Shown piece by piece: positions 61,623-64,000 of a stretch of DNA of 64,000 bases (its first letter is position 1; each line of letters starts with the position of its first letter). The position numbers were made by a program, and so were the translations under genes. This DNA comes from Bog-950 sp046329535 (lineage in GTDB: Bacteria > Bacteroidota > Bacteroidia > Chitinophagales > LD1): positions 248,001-312,000 of the forward strand of contig JAXLUN010000002.1 of the NCBI GenBank assembly GCA_046329535.1. Direction: 5' to 3'. Under the pieces are notes generated by a model. It ran no database searches and was not told where the DNA came from. It saw only the letters and a list, made by a program, of their open reading frames with translations.

Positions 61623-62723
61623 ATGTCAAAAAAAACTTCGGTGTTTACCGTAATTTACAGTTGGATAGGCGAGGCAATCGATAAAATAGTGTTATGGGTA
61701 ACCGTAAAAGGTTTCGGCTGGATGCTGGCGCTGTTTTTAAGTTTTCCGCATCGCAAACGGATGAGCCACAACAATGGCATTGCGGCCACCGGATGGTTGC
61801 AGATTGTGGATCACCCCGAATTTCCGGAGCATGATTTTTTTGCAGCAGGAAAAAAATATCCGGCCCGTATCCGTCATGCATCTATCTCCTTTCTGGATGA
61901 TGCCATGAATTGTTTCAGAAGCATTTCAATCAAATTTTCCGACCACCATTTTCGAAGCCCGTTTGATATTGAAATGAATACAGGGCAACGAAGTGTATTT
62001 TGGTCAGTTTCAAGCTTTTTAAAATTCGGTGCTCTGGGCCAGGAAAAATGGGGAGTGTCGGAAGTTGAGTTTCTTCGCAAGTACCCAGATGGAGAGCTGG
62101 GTATTATTAAAGGTTTGAGACGCAACCCAACCTCGTTTTACAACCTGCACTATTTCAGTAAAACACCATTCTATTTTATTGGCAAAGATGGTATAAAACG
62201 ATATGCTAAATACCGCGTGATACCAGCCGATAATGAACCTGAAACGGGAATCGTTAAACACCCTTCCGATGAGGATTTGGCAAACCAGCGTATACTTCCC
62301 TTTGAAACCCGCGGCAGAAATTACCTGAAGTATGAATACGAAGATCGGGTTAAGAAACAGAGTCTTCGTTACCTGATGTCTATTCAGTTAAGAACTGCCT
62401 GCGATGATGACGACCCGGAGATATTCAATAACATGATTCCATGGGATGATAAGATTTTCCCCTGGCACGATCTGGCTATTATTCAAATTGAAAAAACACT
62501 GGACTGGAAAGAAAGTACTATGACCACATTCAGCGTAAACAATATGCCTGACACCTTGGGTGTGTTACCTGCTAAATCGGTGTATGACTATAATTCATTG
62601 AATTATATGCGTGCTCATTCGGAGATAGCCCGTAAGGCCCGGTTGTTTTCTTACAAAGTATGGGGAATGGTGCCGCCCATACCCGATAACGATAATCGGA
62701 ATGTAGATGATTGGGGTGTGTAA
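61623..62723 (+). CDS. Catalase-related haem protein, allene oxide synthase / hydroperoxide-cleaving type
   Basis: A 366-residue catalase-superfamily protein, much shorter than catalases (about 480 or more) and near the size of the coral allene oxide synthase domain. Distal His49 is in RMSHNNGIAATG; Asn119 follows 70 residues later; ARIRHASISF matches the catalase (V)RFSTV strand; R340-LFS-Y344 matches the proximal RxxxY haem ligand. The residue before the distal His is Ser48. Coral allene oxide synthase has Thr there and true catalases have Val, a difference known to suppress catalase activity. It probably converts fatty acid hydroperoxides made by the adjacent lipoxygenase. A hydrophobic N-terminal stretch (21-42) suggests membrane contact. 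Confidence 0.85.
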   Translation: MSKKTSVFTVIYSWIGEAIDKIVLWVTVKGFGWMLALFLSFPHRKRMSHNNGIAATGWLQIVDHPEFPEHDFFAAGKKYPARIRHASISFLDDAMNCFRSISIKFSDHHFRSPFDIEMNTGQRSVFWSVSSFLKFGALGQEKWGVSEVEFLRKYPDGELGIIKGLRRNPTSFYNLHYFSKTPFYFIGKDGIKRYAKYRVIPADNEPETGIVKHPSDEDLANQRILPFETRGRNYLKYEYEDRVKKQSLRYLMSIQLRTACDDDDPEIFNNMIPWDDKIFPWHDLAIIQIEKTLDWKESTMTTFSVNNMPDTLGVLPAKSVYDYNSLNYMRAHSEIARKARLFSYKVWGMVPPIPDNDNRNVDDWGV

Positions 62724-62809
62724 AACATCAAGGATAACAACTCTGAGAAAGCCTTTTTATAGGCAACCATTATAAAACCGAAAACGTTATTACTCTAAAA
62801 TATTAATAC

Positions 62810-64000
62810 ATGCGAAATCTACTTCTTCTGCTGATAACCACTTTTTATCTGAGTTTAACAGGCTCTGTTAATCAGACTGATATACTTAACCAATTGATGA
62901 ATGTTAATCAACAATGGAGTAAGCAGCCAGAGGTTCAAGCTGTTATCCAAACAGTTGATTTGCCGGGAAACCAATCCTTTAATCAATGGATTTCAATCCA
63001 TTTAATGTTAGTTGAAAAGACTTTACGAGCTCGTGATACAAAACATCTTACACCCCTTCAAATACAAAACAGAAATAACTTACTGAGTGAACTGAACGGA
63101 TACTGGAAAGCTGGTGTATATCCGGTTAATGATTACCTCCCCTATAAAAATCCGGTATTTATTGATAGAAACGGTACACATTGTGCAGTGGGCTATCTGA
63201 TGATGCAGAGCGGTCAGGATGCCTTGGCGCAAACAATTGATGCGAACGAAAAGTTTGCCTACGTATATCAGATAAAAACTTCCGGTGTTAAGGAGTGGGC
63301 TGAGAATAACGGGTTTACTATAGACGAACTAGCCTGGATACAACCCGGATATCCGCCAAGCTTTGATGCGAAAGATTTGGATAAAGGCCTTAACGGACCG
63401 GTTAACTCTATAGTAATTGATAATACATCGCAAATAGTTTATGCTGCGGGTAATTTTTCTGGTAGCATCAGCGGAAACCTCTGTAACAACATTGCTGCCT
63501 GGGTCAATGGAATTGCCGGTTATGATTGGATTCCTTTAACAAGCGGGCTCAATGGCGTGGTTCATACACTACTGCTGCATAACAACAAACTGTATGCTGG
63601 CGGAACTTTTACAATGGCCGGTAATGTAGCAGTAAATCATGTGGCGATGTATGATATAGGTTCCGGACAATGGCAAACTATAGGCTCGCTGGACAGTACC
63701 GTTTATTCATTGAAAATCTACAACAACGAGCTGTATGCCGGAGGAAAATTTACCGGATTTGTTTCTAAATGGAATGATACAGCCTGGGTAGATATCAGTA
63801 CAGGGTTTCTGTATGGCGAAGGTGTTAGAACACTCGAGGTATGGAACAATGAATTGATTATTGGAGGTAATTTTGAACTGGCAACCGGTGCACTTCGAAA
63901 ACATGTGGCTTCTTATGATGGCACCTATATGGGCATCGTTGGCATGGGCACCGTTACACCTGTAAATGATTTTGAAGTACATAACGGAAACCTGTTTGCT
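62810..64000 (+). CDS. Secreted beta-propeller-like protein, 3' end outside the window
   Basis: The first 397 residues of a longer protein that runs off the right edge. A signal-like start (MRNLLLLLITTFYLSLTGS) is followed by a domain with NPVFIDRNGTHCAVGYLMM and GVKEWAENNGFTIDELAWIQ, a conserved N-terminal module in bacteroidete surface proteins. After it come propeller-type repeats with NNKLYAGGTFTMAG, NNELYAGGKFTG and NNELIIGGNFEL. Such proteins usually end in a type IX sorting domain, which cannot be checked here. It lies 86 bases after the catalase-related gene; operon membership is uncertain. Confidence 0.82.
   Translation, partial: MRNLLLLLITTFYLSLTGSVNQTDILNQLMNVNQQWSKQPEVQAVIQTVDLPGNQSFNQWISIHLMLVEKTLRARDTKHLTPLQIQNRNNLLSELNGYWKAGVYPVNDYLPYKNPVFIDRNGTHCAVGYLMMQSGQDALAQTIDANEKFAYVYQIKTSGVKEWAENNGFTIDELAWIQPGYPPSFDAKDLDKGLNGPVNSIVIDNTSQIVYAAGNFSGSISGNLCNNIAAWVNGIAGYDWIPLTSGLNGVVHTLLLHNNKLYAGGTFTMAGNVAVNHVAMYDIGSGQWQTIGSLDSTVYSLKIYNNELYAGGKFTGFVSKWNDTAWVDISTGFLYGEGVRTLEVWNNELIIGGNFELATGALRKHVASYDGTYMGIVGMGTVTPVNDFEVHNGNLFA

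Noticed and set aside
61623..62723. Ordinary catalase
   Set aside because: Too short, and Ser instead of Val stands before the distal His; its neighbour is a lipoxygenase.
62754..62776. Terminator after the catalase-related gene (GCCT...AGGC)
   Set aside because: Only a four-pair stem with no T tract after it.
1..64000. tRNA, rRNA, insertion sequence, prophage or attachment site
   Set aside because: All intergenic stretches were read; none shows a cloverleaf, rRNA core sequence, transposase, terminal inverted repeats or integrase.

Overview
The window is bacterial chromosome from a member of the Bacteroidota, probably a gliding-type, T9SS-bearing lineage such as Chitinophagia or a relative. 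The evidence is a gldA-gldF-gldG cluster next to dnaN, a PorZ homologue, several secreted proteins ending in type IX sorting domains, promoter-like TAnnTTTG boxes instead of sigma70 -10 boxes, weak Shine-Dalgarno sites, a type-2 isoleucyl-tRNA synthetase, and RecR/RecO/PolA of bacteroidete style. Genes are packed very tightly. I see no insertion sequence, prophage, CRISPR array, rRNA or tRNA.

Layout. 0-10 kb: fatty-acid hydroxylase-like membrane protein, DEAD-box helicase, amidase, GH5-like glycosidase, then a minus-strand run with a T9SS subtilase, small membrane and PepSY-like proteins and a T9SS alpha/beta hydrolase. 10.1-10.8 kb: a gene-free stretch with a degenerate 20-22 bp tandem repeat, a winged-helix-like coding remnant and a terminator-like hairpin. 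10.8-20.9 kb: two small paralogous membrane proteins, glyS, a small secreted protein, gldA-gldF-gldG-DUF4340, dnaN and a TPR protein. 20.9-34.3 kb: P1-nuclease/PLC-like enzyme, DUF502 protein, PagL-like deacylase, two GT-C glycosyltransferases, YCF48-like lipoprotein, class III aminotransferase, sulfotransferase, polA, a GT2 transferase and recR. 34.3-43.2 kb: a composite GT2/sugar-transferase protein, recO, two large GT-C-like membrane proteins and porZ. 43.3-50.9 kb: ileS, lspA, a minus-strand operon (DUF4412-like, dgkA, GT28-like) and small lipoproteins. 51-54.2 kb: Fe-alcohol dehydrogenase, glutamine-amidotransferase-type hydrolase and aldehyde dehydrogenase in one operon.

54.3-62.7 kb is the most interesting part. 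A 1685-residue kinase-ATPase-GAF-adenylate cyclase fusion is followed on the same strand by a lipoxygenase-like protein that keeps all five iron ligands, including the C-terminal isoleucine. Ten bases later comes a compact catalase-superfamily haem protein with the features of coral allene oxide synthase: His49 preceded by a hydroxyl residue, Asn119, and R340-xxx-Y344. Together they look like a two-enzyme oxylipin pathway, equivalent to the fused AOS-lipoxygenase of corals but encoded as two adjacent genes. The window ends inside a secreted beta-propeller-like protein.

Functional themes are envelope biogenesis (LspA, DgkA, GT-C and GT2 enzymes, PagL-like deacylase), type IX secretion and gliding, DNA replication and repair (DnaN, PolA, RecR, RecO), and the putative oxylipin module. 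Eight convergent gene pairs have stop codons that overlap, abut or lie within 14 bp, leaving almost no room for terminators.
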